From the NCBI RefSeq assembly GCF_030506365.1, contig NZ_CP073092.1, positions 1,736,001 through 1,800,000 on the forward strand: a stretch of 64,000 nt of DNA, read 5' to 3'. Of the stretch, positions 1 through 9,045 are shown piece by piece. The notes under the pieces were generated by a model, which searched no databases, was not told the DNA's origin, and saw only the letters and a program-made list of their open reading frames with translations. A program made the translations under genes and the position numbers. Every line of letters starts with the position of its first letter. Positions within the stretch are counted from its first letter, which is position 1. The DNA comes from Corynebacterium tuberculostearicum. Lineage in GTDB: Bacteria; Actinomycetota; Actinomycetes; Mycobacteriales; Mycobacteriaceae.

Positions 1-1
1 G

Positions 2-754
2 CGCAAGTGCGGCCGCTCGCGCCGCTCGGGCCAGTCGTGGCACTATGCTTCGGACCTGGCGCTGTACTTTACAGATCTCACCGCCGCACTTGATGCCATC
101 CCCAATGAGGAGGTCATCTTCATCGCCCACTCCACCGGCGGCTTGATCGCCCCGCTGTGGATGGACCATCTGCGCCGAACCGACCAAGAACGTCACCAGC
201 GCCTGTCGGGCCTCATCCTTAATAGTCCGTGGCTGGACATGATGGGCGTGCCCGGCCAGGTCCTCACTCCCCTCAAGCCGCTGCTCTACACATTGGGCCG
301 CATCGCCCCCATGACTCCCCTGCCCGGTGGCAATCTCACTGCTTACGGCGAGTCCGTGCATAAGGATTTCTACGGCGAATGGGATTTTGACCTCCGCTTT
401 AAGCCACTGGCGGGCCATAAGAAATATGTCGGTTGGATAGCCGCGGTATTCCACGGCTTTGATGCTATTCACAGCGGCCGCGTTGATGCCGGCGTCCCCA
501 TCTTGACGCTGCAGTCCACTCGCACCCAATTGGGTCAGCCTTACTCCGACAGCGTGAACCACGCAGATGTCATCATCGACGTTGCGCAAACGCGGCGCTG
601 GGCAAAGGAACTTAGTGCCCACTACACCTTGCATCCCATCAAGGGGGCTAGGCACGATGTGTTCCTATCGCTTCCGGACCCGCTCCAAGAAGCTTTTGAC
701 GCCTGTGACAAGTGGCTGCCCACCGTCCTAGAAACCCCACAATCTACTCAGTAA
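2..754 (+). CDS. alpha/beta hydrolase (5' end outside window)
   Basis: The frame is open from base 2, so the gene is cut by the window edge and the first in-frame TTG at 143 is not its start. About 250 residues are visible. The nucleophile elbow AHSTGG (Ser about residue 44 of the visible part) and a late His in GARHDVFL fit a serine hydrolase of the alpha/beta-fold, lysophospholipase-like (Hydrolase_4) type. No membrane segment is seen in the visible part. It lies 27 bases upstream of mtr on the same strand and may be co-transcribed with it. Substrate unknown. Confidence 0.8.
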   Translation, partial: RKCGRSRRSGQSWHYASDLALYFTDLTAALDAIPNEEVIFIAHSTGGLIAPLWMDHLRRTDQERHQRLSGLILNSPWLDMMGVPGQVLTPLKPLLYTLGRIAPMTPLPGGNLTAYGESVHKDFYGEWDFDLRFKPLAGHKKYVGWIAAVFHGFDAIHSGRVDAGVPILTLQSTRTQLGQPYSDSVNHADVIIDVAQTRRWAKELSAHYTLHPIKGARHDVFLSLPDPLQEAFDACDKWLPTVLETPQSTQ

Positions 755-781
755 TTAAGCCCCTATATATAAGGAATAAAC

Positions 782-2179
782 GTGACTACTTCACACCAGT
801 CCCACACGCCCGCTGCCGAGGAACATTTCGACCTCATCATCATCGGCACTGGCTCCGGAAACTCCATCCCTAGCCCGGATTTTGATGACCGGAAAATCGC
901 CATCATTGAAAAGGGCACCTTTGGCGGGACCTGCCTCAACGTAGGCTGCATTCCCACCAAGATGTATGTCTACGCCGCCGATATTGCCCTAGCGGCGCGC
1001 GAGGCCGGCCGGCTCGGCCTTGATGCTCAGGTCACTAGCGTGGATTGGGATTCCATCGTGGACCGGGTCTTTACCAACCGCATCGACCAGATTGCCCAGG
1101 GCGGCGAACAGTACCGTCGCGGCGAAGAAACCCCGAACATTACCGTGTTTGATGAGCACGCCCGTTTCGTCGGCCCGAAGACCATTCAGACCGGCGAGCA
1201 TGTCATCAGCGGCGACCAGATCGTCATTGCCGCCGGCTCCCGTCCGGCCATTCCGGAGGTCTATGCCAACTCGGGCGTGAAGTACTACACCAATGAAGAC
1301 ATCATGCGCATGGACCACCAGCCAGAAAGCCTCATCGTGGTAGGCGGTGGCTATATCGCCATGGAGTTTGCTCATGTCTTTGACGGCCTCGGCACCAAGG
1401 TGACCGTGGTCAATCGCTCCGAGACCTTGCTGCGCCACCTGGACGATGAACTGTCCAGCCGCTTCAACCAAATTGCTCGCGATCGCTTCGACGTGCGCAT
1501 AGCCAATGGCACCAAGCTCGAGGAAACTGACACGGGCGTGCGGTTGGAATTGGACAATGGTGAGTCCATAGAAGCAGAGGCAATCCTGGTTGCCACAGGT
1601 CGCACTCCAAATGGCGATCAGATGGATGTGGATAAGGCAGGCATTGAGCTGCTTGCCGACGCCCGCGTGAGCACCGACGAGTTCGGCCGCACCACCGCCG
1701 AGGGTGTTTGGGCGCTTGGCGATGTCTCCTCGCCGTACATGCTAAAGCACGTAGCCAATGCGGAGACCCGCGCCGTGCAGCACAACCTGCTCCACCCCGA
1801 AGATCTCCGCCCACTGCCCCACGACAATGTCCCTGCCGCGATCTTTACCCACCCACAAATCGCCACAGTGGGCCTAACTGAGAAGCAGGCACGCCAGAAG
1901 GGCTTCGACGTCACCGTCAAGGTACAGAACTTTGGCGACGTTGCCTACGGCTGGGCTATGGAAGATAGCACCGGCATATGCAAGCTGGTGGCAGACCGCG
2001 ATACCGGGCAGCTTCTCGGTGCTCACCTCATGGGTCCACAGGCCTCTACCTTGATCCAGCAATTGATTACCGCGATGGCCTACAAGTTGGACATGCGGGA
2101 GTTCACTCGCAACCAATATTGGATCCACCCTGCACTGCCAGAAGTGGTAGAAAATGCCCTTTTGGGACTGGAGTGGTAA
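782..2179 (+). CDS. mtr: mycothione reductase
   Basis: A 465-aa flavoprotein of the pyridine nucleotide-disulfide oxidoreductase family. It reduces mycothiol disulfide with NADPH and keeps the main actinobacterial thiol reduced in the cytosol. The FAD loop IIGTGSGNS lies near residue 20, the redox-active pair is in CLNVGC (Cys51 and Cys56), the NADPH loop GGGYIAMEF lies near residue 185, and the C-terminal catalytic His449/Glu454 is in HPALPEVVENA. The length is normal for Mtr. The start is GTG at 782 with AAGGAA about seven bases upstream. It is distinguished from lipoamide or mercuric reductases by the Mtr-like stretch after the active site (IPTKMYVYAAD). Confidence 0.93.
   Translation: MTTSHQSHTPAAEEHFDLIIIGTGSGNSIPSPDFDDRKIAIIEKGTFGGTCLNVGCIPTKMYVYAADIALAAREAGRLGLDAQVTSVDWDSIVDRVFTNRIDQIAQGGEQYRRGEETPNITVFDEHARFVGPKTIQTGEHVISGDQIVIAAGSRPAIPEVYANSGVKYYTNEDIMRMDHQPESLIVVGGGYIAMEFAHVFDGLGTKVTVVNRSETLLRHLDDELSSRFNQIARDRFDVRIANGTKLEETDTGVRLELDNGESIEAEAILVATGRTPNGDQMDVDKAGIELLADARVSTDEFGRTTAEGVWALGDVSSPYMLKHVANAETRAVQHNLLHPEDLRPLPHDNVPAAIFTHPQIATVGLTEKQARQKGFDVTVKVQNFGDVAYGWAMEDSTGICKLVADRDTGQLLGAHLMGPQASTLIQQLITAMAYKLDMREFTRNQYWIHPALPEVVENALLGLEW
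1651..1663 (+). repeat. 13-mer repeat copy (in mtr)
   Basis: Exact GCTTGCCGACGCC; reads LADA in frame. Confidence 0.7.
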
Positions 2180-2501
2180 AAGTAAATTGTTACGTGAGCT
2201 TTCTCACATTCGTCCAGTTTCTTTCCAGGTTTTAGGACGTTTTCCCACTTCACGCCAAGGAAGCCCCATTCACAATTTCAGGAAATTCACCACCATAAAG
2301 GGGCCCAAATTAAGTTAATCGCTGAAATTCCAGTCTTTGACGTGCAAAAGGACAAGAGTTTTACTAAATTCACTTGGGACACCGGCTCGAGCCGATACGA
2401 ACACGGCTACCGCGTGTTTATGAATACCACCTGTGTATTCAATAACACTTTGGTTTCCCAGTGCGGAAGCCTTGCAAGTACGACTTTTAAGGAATTTTGA
2501 T
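2180..2501. other. intergenic region upstream of the secreted pair
   Basis: 322 bases with no supported gene. A short hairpin (GTGAG/CTCAC) follows mtr without a clear T-run. A possible promoter is TTGACG at about 2337 followed by TACTAA some 19 bases on, which is weakly matched. The AT-rich composition fits a regulated promoter region for the secreted protein genes. Confidence 0.4.
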
Positions 2502-2861
2502 ATGCGTATCCGCAATGCAGCAATCGCTGGCGCAACCGCTCTCGCCGTTGCCTTCGGCGGCACCACCGTTGCCGTAGCAGCTGAGGGCTCTTCCGACGCC
2601 GCTCAGACCGCTCCTGCCACCAACGAGGGCTCCCCCTCCAAGGGCCAAAGCTTCCCTAGCAAGGTAGACCAGAATCTGAAGCTCGAGGGCGAGAAGGAAG
2701 CTGACGGCACCAAGATCTTCGGTTCTTCCAAGGACTTCTCCGAGCAGCCGGTATGGGCTAAGGTTCTGTACTCCCTTACCATCCTGGGCGGCATCGGTGC
2801 TGTTCTGGGCGGCGTCATCGGCCCGGTCTACAACTTCATCAACCACGGCCCTTCCTTCTAA
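2502..2861 (+). CDS. small secreted protein with C-terminal hydrophobic segment, paralogue 1
   Basis: A 119-aa protein. The start is ATG 2502, preceded by AAGGA nine bases upstream; the frame is open further upstream but lacks a site as good. Residues 1-27 form a signal peptide (MRIRNAAIAG... with cleavage likely after AVA). The mature part is polar and Ser/Lys/Glu-rich for about 50 residues, then has a hydrophobic Gly-rich segment (VLYSLTILGGIGAVLGGVIG) ending with NFINHGPSF. It resembles the next gene in signal peptide, central K-G/L-G-E pattern, a conserved Trp and the hydrophobic tail, so the two are tandem paralogues. I do not recognise a characterised family; envelope location is inferred. 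Confidence 0.75.
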   Translation: MRIRNAAIAGATALAVAFGGTTVAVAAEGSSDAAQTAPATNEGSPSKGQSFPSKVDQNLKLEGEKEADGTKIFGSSKDFSEQPVWAKVLYSLTILGGIGAVLGGVIGPVYNFINHGPSF

Positions 2862-2909
2862 GCAACAGCCATAAGGCTTCATCAAAACTTCCGAAAGGTA
2901 ATTTTCACA

Positions 2910-3311
2910 ATGCGTAACTTCCGCACTGCAGCCGTTGCTGCTGCTACCGCCGCTACCGTCGCTTTCGGCGGCGTCGCTGTCGCTTCCGCTGAGGACACCA
3001 CCAACGAGCGTGCTTCCCTGGCCGAGAACCTCTCCTCCGTCATCAAGGACACCAAGGCTGACGACGCCGAGTACCCGACCCTGTCCTCCAAGATCGGTGC
3101 TAACGCTGACAAGGATCAGAAGGTAACCGGCCACAAACTCTTGGGCGAGGAGAAGGGCGAGAACAACCCTCGCTGGGGCGAGATCTGGCGCGACGGCACC
3201 GTTGCTCTGGGCATCACCTCCGCAATCGGCGCCCTGATCGGTGCTTACAACTACGCTGTTTACAACGGCATCCTCCCGCAGCACATCCTGGACCCAATCT
3301 TCCGCCGCTAA
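2910..3311 (+). CDS. small secreted protein with C-terminal hydrophobic segment, paralogue 2
   Basis: A 133-aa paralogue of the preceding gene, 48 bases downstream, with GAAAGG upstream of ATG 2910. The signal peptide ends near ASA-ED (about residue 27). The mature part holds an acidic/Lys region, a Trp-containing stretch (NPRWGEIW), then a hydrophobic segment (VALGITSAIGALIGAYNYAVY) and a short tail with PIFRR. The same architecture in both genes suggests duplication and a shared envelope role. A strong terminator follows, so the pair forms one short transcript. Function unknown; it is too long and has the wrong layout for corynebacterial PorA/PorH porins, which lack signal peptides. Confidence 0.75.
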   Translation: MRNFRTAAVAAATAATVAFGGVAVASAEDTTNERASLAENLSSVIKDTKADDAEYPTLSSKIGANADKDQKVTGHKLLGEEKGENNPRWGEIWRDGTVALGITSAIGALIGAYNYAVYNGILPQHILDPIFRR

Positions 3312-3352
3312 TCATTAGCCGCAGATTGGCTCTAGATAGCTAGGGCTTGCTC

Positions 3353-3386
3353 GGGGCCTCGTTCTACTAAGAACGAGGCCCCTTTT
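3353..3386 (+). terminator. rho-independent terminator of the secreted pair
   Basis: A perfect 12-bp stem (GGGGCCTCGTTC / GAACGAGGCCCC) with a 6-base loop is followed by TTTT. Confidence 0.9.
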
Positions 3387-3410
3387 GCTATGCGAAGTCA
3401 CTCCAATATT

Positions 3411-3418
3411 GCCAACGG
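3411..3418. repeat. 8-bp target site duplication, left copy
   Basis: GCCAACGG directly flanks the left inverted end of the insertion sequence and is repeated exactly at 4804-4811. Confidence 0.85.
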
Positions 3419-3442
3419 GGGTTAAGGGTCAAAATGTGTGTC
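3419..3442 (+). repeat. left terminal inverted repeat of the IS
   Basis: It begins GGGTTAAGGGTCAAAATGTG and is the inverse of 4780-4803 with one mismatch. Confidence 0.88.
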
Positions 3443-3463
3443 TGGCTCGGCGTGTCGCGGGGG

Positions 3464-4642
3464 TTAGATTTGGCCTTTTTGAATGCCGATTGAGTGGGTG
3501 TAGTCGGTGTCGATAGCGTTGTCGTAGAGGGCCGGGCGTCCTGTTTCGTGGTCGGCTTGGTTCTCGGTTTGGGTCAGGGTGGATACTTTGGCGAGTTGGC
3601 CCTGGCCCCAGTCGGACTGCCTGGCGATTCGTACTGGATCGTCAGGCAGTTCCGTTTTTAAGTAGAGCCACCAATCCAGCATGCGGCGTTGTCGTTCGCC
3701 TGATCTGCCGCGGTGGGTTCTGGCGAGCAGTTTGAGCTGGGCGTTGATGCCGCCTTCTAAGCTGTTGGTGGTGGATTTGATCCGCTCGGGCGCAAGGACT
3801 CCTGCTGGCGGGTTGAGGTAGACAAACAGCATCTCGGACCGCCAAAGATGGTTGAGGCTGTTGTAGGCCTTGCGCACGTTGTGGTGGGTCCACACGCGGG
3901 TCCATGCACCTGTTTTGGGGTCTTTGATCATGGTTTTCTCGTTCATCCATTCCCGGTAGATCGTTGAAAACTCGTGCAGTTGCACACCCCACGCGGCGGC
4001 TTCATCCAGTGTGGTGATCCGGGTCAGTTTCAGCGCAAGTCGGTAGATGGTGCGCCCGGCATCGGTGCGTGGGTTGGTGGTGGTGTAGCGGCGGACCACG
4101 CGTTGGGCGTGGACGAGGCAGCGTTGAATTTTCGTAGTCGGCCAGCACTTTTTGATTGCGCTGTATGCGCCTTGGCCGCCGTCGATGACGGCGATGAGTG
4201 GGGCTTCGATGCGTTCAAGCAGCAGTTGGTAGTCGCGGGTGGTTTCGTGTTTGCACCAGTGCCAGGCGATCACGTGGTCGATGGTCGCCGCGACGATCAG
4301 GCAGCCACCGGCGGTGTAGGTGCCATCGAGAAATACCTGGTCGTAGATCCGCTTGTGGTGGCCGGCGGTGGGGTCAGGCACATCAACGAGCCAGCACCAC
4401 TTGAAGCGCCGCTTCATGGTGGCGCGGCTAACACCGTTTCGTTTGGCTAGGTCGTCGAGTGATATTGCGGTGGTGCAATGCTCGATGAACTGGGTGAACA
4501 CTGCCGCGTTGGTGATGTCGTTTCGACGTTTGACGCTGGAGGCGCCGCATTGTTTGCAGCGCCATCTGGTGGTGCCTTTGCTGGTGGTGCCGTTGCGTTT
4601 CATTTCACCGCCGCAGTGGCAGCGTGGTTGGTTCTTCGACAT
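3464..4642 (-). CDS. IS1249-type DDE transposase
   Basis: A 392-aa transposase if started at ATG 4642 (MSKNQPRCHCGG); the frame opens ten codons earlier. An N-terminal zinc-binding motif (CHCGG ... WRCKQCGAS) and a helix-turn-helix-like stretch (SLDDLAKRNGVSRATMKRR) precede the catalytic domain. The DDE triad is visible as D in VFLDGTYTAGG, D in AVIDGGQGAYSAI and E in TNSLEGGINAQLK. C/H residues in QRCLVHAQRVVRR fit the IS256 family. There is no frameshift or stop, so the gene looks functional. The assignment to the IS1249 subgroup comes from sequence character and the corynebacterial host. Confidence 0.9.
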   Translation of the reverse strand: MSKNQPRCHCGGEMKRNGTTSKGTTRWRCKQCGASSVKRRNDITNAAVFTQFIEHCTTAISLDDLAKRNGVSRATMKRRFKWCWLVDVPDPTAGHHKRIYDQVFLDGTYTAGGCLIVAATIDHVIAWHWCKHETTRDYQLLLERIEAPLIAVIDGGQGAYSAIKKCWPTTKIQRCLVHAQRVVRRYTTTNPRTDAGRTIYRLALKLTRITTLDEAAAWGVQLHEFSTIYREWMNEKTMIKDPKTGAWTRVWTHHNVRKAYNSLNHLWRSEMLFVYLNPPAGVLAPERIKSTTNSLEGGINAQLKLLARTHRGRSGERQRRMLDWWLYLKTELPDDPVRIARQSDWGQGQLAKVSTLTQTENQADHETGRPALYDNAIDTDYTHSIGIQKGQI

Positions 4643-4779
4643 TGCGACACCACACCACGCCGCGCATAGCACATCACGGCTGCCACACCGAGGATTTCCC
4701 GTCGGGGGCTAGATATATGCTTCCGGAGCATATACTTTCCGGAAACCTACAGGTCAATCCGTGAAAATCCGCGATTCCG

Positions 4780-4803
4780 GACACACTTTTTGACCCTTAA
4801 CCC
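4780..4803 (-). repeat. right terminal inverted repeat of the IS
   Basis: It ends TTTTGACCCTTAACCC and mirrors the left end with one mismatch. Confidence 0.88.
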
Positions 4804-4811
4804 GCCAACGG
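4804..4811. repeat. 8-bp target site duplication, right copy
   Basis: GCCAACGG, identical to 3411-3418. Removing the IS and one copy restores a continuous intergenic sequence. Confidence 0.85.
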
Positions 4812-4837
4812 CTCCGTGGGACGTCGGCAAGAATACA

Positions 4838-4880
4838 AAGGCCGCCTCCACTCCCCTTCTCTGGAAATGGAGGCGGCCTT
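4838..4880 (-). terminator. terminator of map
   Basis: A 13-bp stem (AAGGCCGCCTCCA / TGGAGGCGGCCTT) with a 17-base loop lies 22 bases past the map stop. The T-tract on the minus strand is short (TTTG), so efficiency is uncertain. Confidence 0.7.
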
Positions 4881-4902
4881 CAGTTTGTTCTGAGACTAAG
4901 TA

Positions 4903-5772
4903 CTAGTCCTCATCTGGAATGGTAAGGATTTCATTGCCGTCTTCGGTGATGACGAGGGTGTGCTCAAACTGGGCAGTGAACTTGCCGTCGGTGTTTTGGA
5001 CGGTCCAGTCATCATCCCAGATCTCGTAATCCAAGGAGCCGAGGTTAATCATCGGCTCAACAGTTAGGGTCATGCCAGGCTCAAGGATGTCGCGGTACAC
5101 GGTCGAGTCATGGTGTAGGACCACAAGACCGTTGTGGAAGGTTGGTCCGACGCCGTGGCCGGTGAAATCGCGCACGACGTTGTAGCCGAAGCGCTTGGCA
5201 TAAGACTCAATAACGCGGCCAATGACGTTAATCTCACGGCCGGGCTTTGCGGCCTTGATGCCGCGCATGGTGGCCTCCTTGGTGCGCTCTACCAGCAGGC
5301 GGTGTTCCTCGGAGACATTACCGGCGAGGAAGGTGGCGTTATTGTCGCCGTGGACGCCGTTCTTATAAGCGGTGATATCGATATTGACGATGTCGCCATC
5401 CTCAATCACGGTGGTATCCGGGATGCCGTGGCAGACAATCTCGTTGAGGGACACGCAGCTGGACTTGGGGAAGCCGCGGTAGCCCAGCGTGGACGGGTAA
5501 GCGCCGTGGTCGCACATGTACTCGTGCGCCACGCGGTCCACGTAATCGGTAGTTACGCCCGGCTGCACGGCCTTTCCGGCCTCCTTGAGGGCGTTGGCTG
5601 CGATCTTGCAGGCCTCACGCATCTTCTCAATGACCTCTGGGGACTGGACGTAGGGCTCGCCTACGGCCTCCTGCACCTCGTCTTTCCACACGTACTCGGG
5701 GCGCTCGATGCTCTCCGGCACGGTGAGGATCGGAGTGGGCTTGCCTGGCTTTAGCTTTCCTCGATTACTCAT
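4903..5772 (-). CDS. map: methionine aminopeptidase type I
   Basis: A 289-aa cytosolic enzyme that removes the initiator methionine from nascent proteins. All metal ligands are visible: Asp132 (VNIDITAYK), Asp143 (HGDNNATF), His206 (FTGHGVGP), Glu239 (LTVEPMI) and Glu270 (QFEHTLV); the substrate-binding His115 is in EIVCHGIPD. It carries an N-terminal extension of about 40 residues with [17 protein letters not shown], typical of the actinobacterial MetAP-Ic type rather than the short E. coli form. It is followed by its own terminator. The penicillin-binding lipoprotein gene lies upstream on the same strand. Confidence 0.95.
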   Translation of the reverse strand: MSNRGKLKPGKPTPILTVPESIERPEYVWKDEVQEAVGEPYVQSPEVIEKMREACKIAANALKEAGKAVQPGVTTDYVDRVAHEYMCDHGAYPSTLGYRGFPKSSCVSLNEIVCHGIPDTTVIEDGDIVNIDITAYKNGVHGDNNATFLAGNVSEEHRLLVERTKEATMRGIKAAKPGREINVIGRVIESYAKRFGYNVVRDFTGHGVGPTFHNGLVVLHHDSTVYRDILEPGMTLTVEPMINLGSLDYEIWDDDWTVQNTDGKFTAQFEHTLVITEDGNEILTIPDED

Positions 5773-5838
5773 GGTTTCCCATGGTAGTCCTCTGCGCCCA
5801 TAATGCAGCAGCCGGGGTCACGAGGGCAGGCGGGGTTT

Positions 5839-7692
5839 CTACCCTTCGGCCGGCGGAGCCGCACCCTCGTGCGGTCCGGACCGGTAGTCATCGACCTTCT
5901 GCAAGAAGTTGCTAGTGATATTGACCGAGACATCGGAGCCGCCGCCCAAAACCACGAGGGTGGCAAAGGCGATATCGTCTTCTTCCCGGTAACCGGTAAA
6001 CCAGGCGTGCGAGCCCTCGTTAATCTCGGCCTCACCGGTCTTGCCGTAAATCGTGCCGCCCGCCGCCATGCTGCGTGCGGTACCGCTAGTAACCACTTGG
6101 CGCATCATGGCGCGGACGTTATCTAGCACAGGCTTCGAAATCTGCTGCGGCTTATCGGAGGCTTTGGTTTCGTGGCCTTCGATAAGCGTGGGCGTAGGCG
6201 TCTTGCCATTGGCAACCGTTGCGGAGACAAGCGCCATGCCGAAAGGGCTAGCCAAGTCGTAACCCTGTCCATAGCCAGCTTCAGTGCGCTCGAGTGGTTC
6301 TTTGCCCTCCGGAATGGAACCGGTAATGGTAGTAAGGCCTGGGATTTCGTATTCCACGCCGAAGCCAAACTTTTTGCCCATATCCTTCAACTCACCAGGC
6401 TTAAGCTTGGTGGAGATATCCGCGAAGGTAGTGTTGCACGATTGTGCAAAGGCTTGGCTGAGCGGAACGCTACCTAGGGCGAAGGCATTGTAGTTGGTCA
6501 CCACGCGGCCAAAGATATCCATGGTGCCAGGGCACGGAACGATGGTATCGGTATTAAGCCCTTGCTTTTCTACGCCGGCCGCCGCGGTGAGAATCTTGAA
6601 CACCGAGCCCGGAGGGTACTGACCTTGGAGGGCTACGTCGCCCTCTTCATCGGCCTTCTCGGTTTGGGCGACGGCCAAGATATCGCCATTGGAGGGCCGA
6701 ATGGCTACGAGCATGGCCTGGGAATCGGCACGCTCATTGACCGCCTCTTGCGCGGCACGCTGCACGTCGTAGTCCAGACCTACCTTGATCGACGGCGCCG
6801 CATCAGGGTCGTGCTTTTCCACATCAGAGAGCGCCGCACCATTTTCATTGACCACAGAAATGGACCAGCCGGTTTGGCCATCGACTTCATCTTGGACCGC
6901 GGAACGCACGCGCGACATCAGATCGGGTGCCAGGCCACGGTCGCGGGTGACCAGAGCCGGTTCTTCATTGAGGCGCACGCCGTCCATGCCTTCCACCTTG
7001 GGGCGCACAGCCTTGGCTTGATCCTCCGTAAACATGGTGACGGAAAAGGAGCCGTCTGCATCCTCCAATTTTTTCGCCAGATCCTTGGCATCCATCTCCG
7101 CAATGGAGTCATCCTGGCGGTGGGCGGCAGCCAGTGCGCCGCTGACCTTGGAAGCGGTGGGCCGCACATCATCCAGCGAGCTGGTATCTACCACCAGCCG
7201 GTAATTCAACCCCGGGCTCATCAATTCCACCCCGTTGGAAGAAACCACGCTGGCGCGCTCTGCTTCCAGTGCGCGCAGTTCCAGGTGCTGATTTGCTCCC
7301 AGGTCGGGGTGGATAAGGCTCGGCTTCCACCGCACCGTCCACTCATCCTCAGTCTTGGTCAGCGTCATCTGCGTGTCATAGCTCAAGGTGCGGTCCTTGG
7401 GCAGGTCCCAGGTGACCTTGTAGTTCGCCGTGGCGAGGTTCTCATCCTGGTCCACGCCTTCAAGCTCCATGTCGAGCCCCTCGGCTTGCAGGCCGGAGTA
7501 GGTGGCATCGAGAGCGGAGGTGGCGTCCGAGGGGGCGTCGGTAAGCGCGGCTAAACCGTCATTATTCCGGGACTCCATCCCCTGGAGGAATTCCTCCGCC
7601 ACCGGTTCCGCGGAAACCGGCTTCGGCGTACAGGCAACCACGCTGGTGGAGGCGAGCGTGATAGTTGCAACCAGCGCGACCAACTTCTTCAT
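5839..7692 (-). CDS. penicillin-binding lipoprotein (class B transpeptidase)
   Basis: 617 aa from ATG 7692 (MKKLVALV); the frame opens 15 codons earlier, but this start puts the signal peptide in place. The lipobox is SVVAC with Cys21, so it is an exported lipoprotein. An NTF2-like MecA-N domain (about 25-140) precedes a PBP dimerisation region and a transpeptidase domain with SVFK (Ser363), SCN (Ser418) and KTG (551-553), all intact. The architecture and the map/ispG neighbourhood match mycobacterial Rv2864c (PbpLipo). It likely cross-links peptidoglycan during growth. All three active-site motifs argue against an inactive relative. Confidence 0.9.
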   Translation of the reverse strand: MKKLVALVATITLASTSVVACTPKPVSAEPVAEEFLQGMESRNNDGLAALTDAPSDATSALDATYSGLQAEGLDMELEGVDQDENLATANYKVTWDLPKDRTLSYDTQMTLTKTEDEWTVRWKPSLIHPDLGANQHLELRALEAERASVVSSNGVELMSPGLNYRLVVDTSSLDDVRPTASKVSGALAAAHRQDDSIAEMDAKDLAKKLEDADGSFSVTMFTEDQAKAVRPKVEGMDGVRLNEEPALVTRDRGLAPDLMSRVRSAVQDEVDGQTGWSISVVNENGAALSDVEKHDPDAAPSIKVGLDYDVQRAAQEAVNERADSQAMLVAIRPSNGDILAVAQTEKADEEGDVALQGQYPPGSVFKILTAAAGVEKQGLNTDTIVPCPGTMDIFGRVVTNYNAFALGSVPLSQAFAQSCNTTFADISTKLKPGELKDMGKKFGFGVEYEIPGLTTITGSIPEGKEPLERTEAGYGQGYDLASPFGMALVSATVANGKTPTPTLIEGHETKASDKPQQISKPVLDNVRAMMRQVVTSGTARSMAAGGTIYGKTGEAEINEGSHAWFTGYREEDDIAFATLVVLGGGSDVSVNITSNFLQKVDDYRSGPHEGAAPPAEG

Positions 7693-7720
7693 GTCTTGGC
7701 ACTCTAGCAGCGCAAGCGCC

Positions 7721-7757
7721 AAAAAAGACTGCCCCACACCGAAGTGCGGGGCAGTCT
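7721..7757 (-). terminator. terminator of ispG
   Basis: A 10-bp stem (AGACTGCCCC / GGGGCAGTCT) is followed on the minus strand by TTTTTT, so it separates ispG from the PBP gene. Confidence 0.9.
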
Positions 7758-7773
7758 GCTCAAAGTGGGTGAA

Positions 7774-8937
7774 TTACTGGGTTACGCGAACCTCAGCCTT
7801 GGCGCCTTCCACGGCTTCCATACCCTGCTCATCGGCAATGCGCATGGCCTCTTCAATGAGGGTCTCCACGATCTTGTCTTCCGGCACGGTGCGAACAACC
7901 TCGCCCTTAACAAAGATCTGACCCTTGCCATTGCCAGAAGCAACACCGAGATCGGCATCGCGGGCCTCGCCTGGGCCGTTGACAACACAGCCCATCACGG
8001 CAACGCGCAGCGGGAACTCCATGCCGTCCAAGCCGGCGGTAACTTCTTCTGCCAGCTTGTAAACGTCCACCTGGGCGCGGCCGCAGGACGGGCAGGAGAC
8101 GATTTCCAACTTGCGCGGGCGCAGGTTGAGCGACTGCAGAATCTGGTCGCCCACCTTGATTTCCTCTACCGGCGGGGCGGACAGGGACACGCGAATGGTA
8201 TCGCCAATGCCCTCTGCCAGCAGTGCACCGAAGGCCACGGAAGACTTGATGGTGCCCATGAACTTCGGACCGGCCTCGGTCACGCCAAGGTGCAGCGGGT
8301 AATCAGTCTTTTCCGCCAGCTGGCGGTAGGCCTCCACCATCAGAACCGGATCGGAGTGCTTAACGGAAATAGCGATATCGCCATAACCGTGCTCCTCAAA
8401 GAGGCCAGCCTCCCAAATAGCGGACTCGACGAGTGCCTCCGGGGTGGCCTTGCCGTACTTTTCCAGCAGGCGCTTGTCCAAAGAACCACCATTCACGCCG
8501 ATGCGGATGGGAATGCCGGCATCGCCTGCGGCCTTAGCAACTTCCTTCACGCGGCCATCAAACTCGCGGATATTGCCCGGGTTTACGCGGATGGCGGCGC
8601 AACCAGCGTCGATGGCCTGGAAGATGTACTTCGGCTGGAAGTGGATATCCGCAATCACCGGGATCGGAGACTTCTTGGCAATGGCCGGAAGTGCCTCCGC
8701 GTCGATGGGCTTAGGGCAAGCCACGCGCACGATATCGCAGCCGGAAGCGGTCAGCTGCGCGATCTGCTGCAGCGTGCCGTTAATGTCGTGCGTCTTGGTA
8801 TTGGTCATTGACTGCACCGAGATGGGCGAGTCAGAGCCGACGCCGACCGAGCCCACCTGCAGCTGACGAGTCTTGCGGCGCGGGTGCAGGACTGGTGGTG
8901 GGCCGTCTGGGATTCCTAGACCGATGGGGGTCGACAT
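7774..8937 (-). CDS. ispG: 4-hydroxy-3-methylbut-2-enyl diphosphate synthase (flavodoxin)
   Basis: 387 aa from ATG 8937, which has AAGGAG about six bases upstream; the frame opens seven codons earlier. It is a TIM-barrel plus [4Fe-4S] domain enzyme of the MEP isoprenoid pathway, converting MEcPP to HMBPP. The cluster ligands are Cys282 and Cys285 (VSCPSCGR), Cys317 ([10 protein letters not shown]) and Glu324. The barrel start [10 protein letters not shown] is typical. dxr of the same pathway lies two genes upstream with rip1 between, an order also seen in mycobacteria. Confidence 0.96.
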   Translation of the reverse strand: MSTPIGLGIPDGPPPVLHPRRKTRQLQVGSVGVGSDSPISVQSMTNTKTHDINGTLQQIAQLTASGCDIVRVACPKPIDAEALPAIAKKSPIPVIADIHFQPKYIFQAIDAGCAAIRVNPGNIREFDGRVKEVAKAAGDAGIPIRIGVNGGSLDKRLLEKYGKATPEALVESAIWEAGLFEEHGYGDIAISVKHSDPVLMVEAYRQLAEKTDYPLHLGVTEAGPKFMGTIKSSVAFGALLAEGIGDTIRVSLSAPPVEEIKVGDQILQSLNLRPRKLEIVSCPSCGRAQVDVYKLAEEVTAGLDGMEFPLRVAVMGCVVNGPGEARDADLGVASGNGKGQIFVKGEVVRTVPEDKIVETLIEEAMRIADEQGMEAVEGAKAEVRVTQ

Positions 8938-9045
8938 GAATTCTCCTTGTTGAAGCACAGTAATTACATACGGTGGGTGATTAACGCCCCCACTCTAGCA
9001 CTGCTTGCTTTATGCCTGAAGTGCGCGCAGCGGGGGCTGCGGCGG

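Larger units (their letters stand above)
3419..4803 (-). mobile_element. IS1249-like insertion sequence (IS256 family)
   Basis: A 1385-bp element bounded by terminal inverted repeats at 3419-3442 and 4780-4803, which match over about 24 bases with one mismatch (outer part GGGTTAAGGGTCAAAA). It carries one intact transposase gene on the minus strand and is flanked by the 8-bp direct repeat GCCAACGG, the duplication size expected of IS256-family elements. It sits in the space between the secreted pair's terminator and the terminator of map, so it disrupts no gene. Intact ends, frame and duplication suggest a recent, possibly active insertion. Confidence 0.92.

Noticed and set aside
6562..7554. 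330-aa plus-strand frame opposite the PBP gene
   Set aside because: Antisense to a gene with all transpeptidase motifs.
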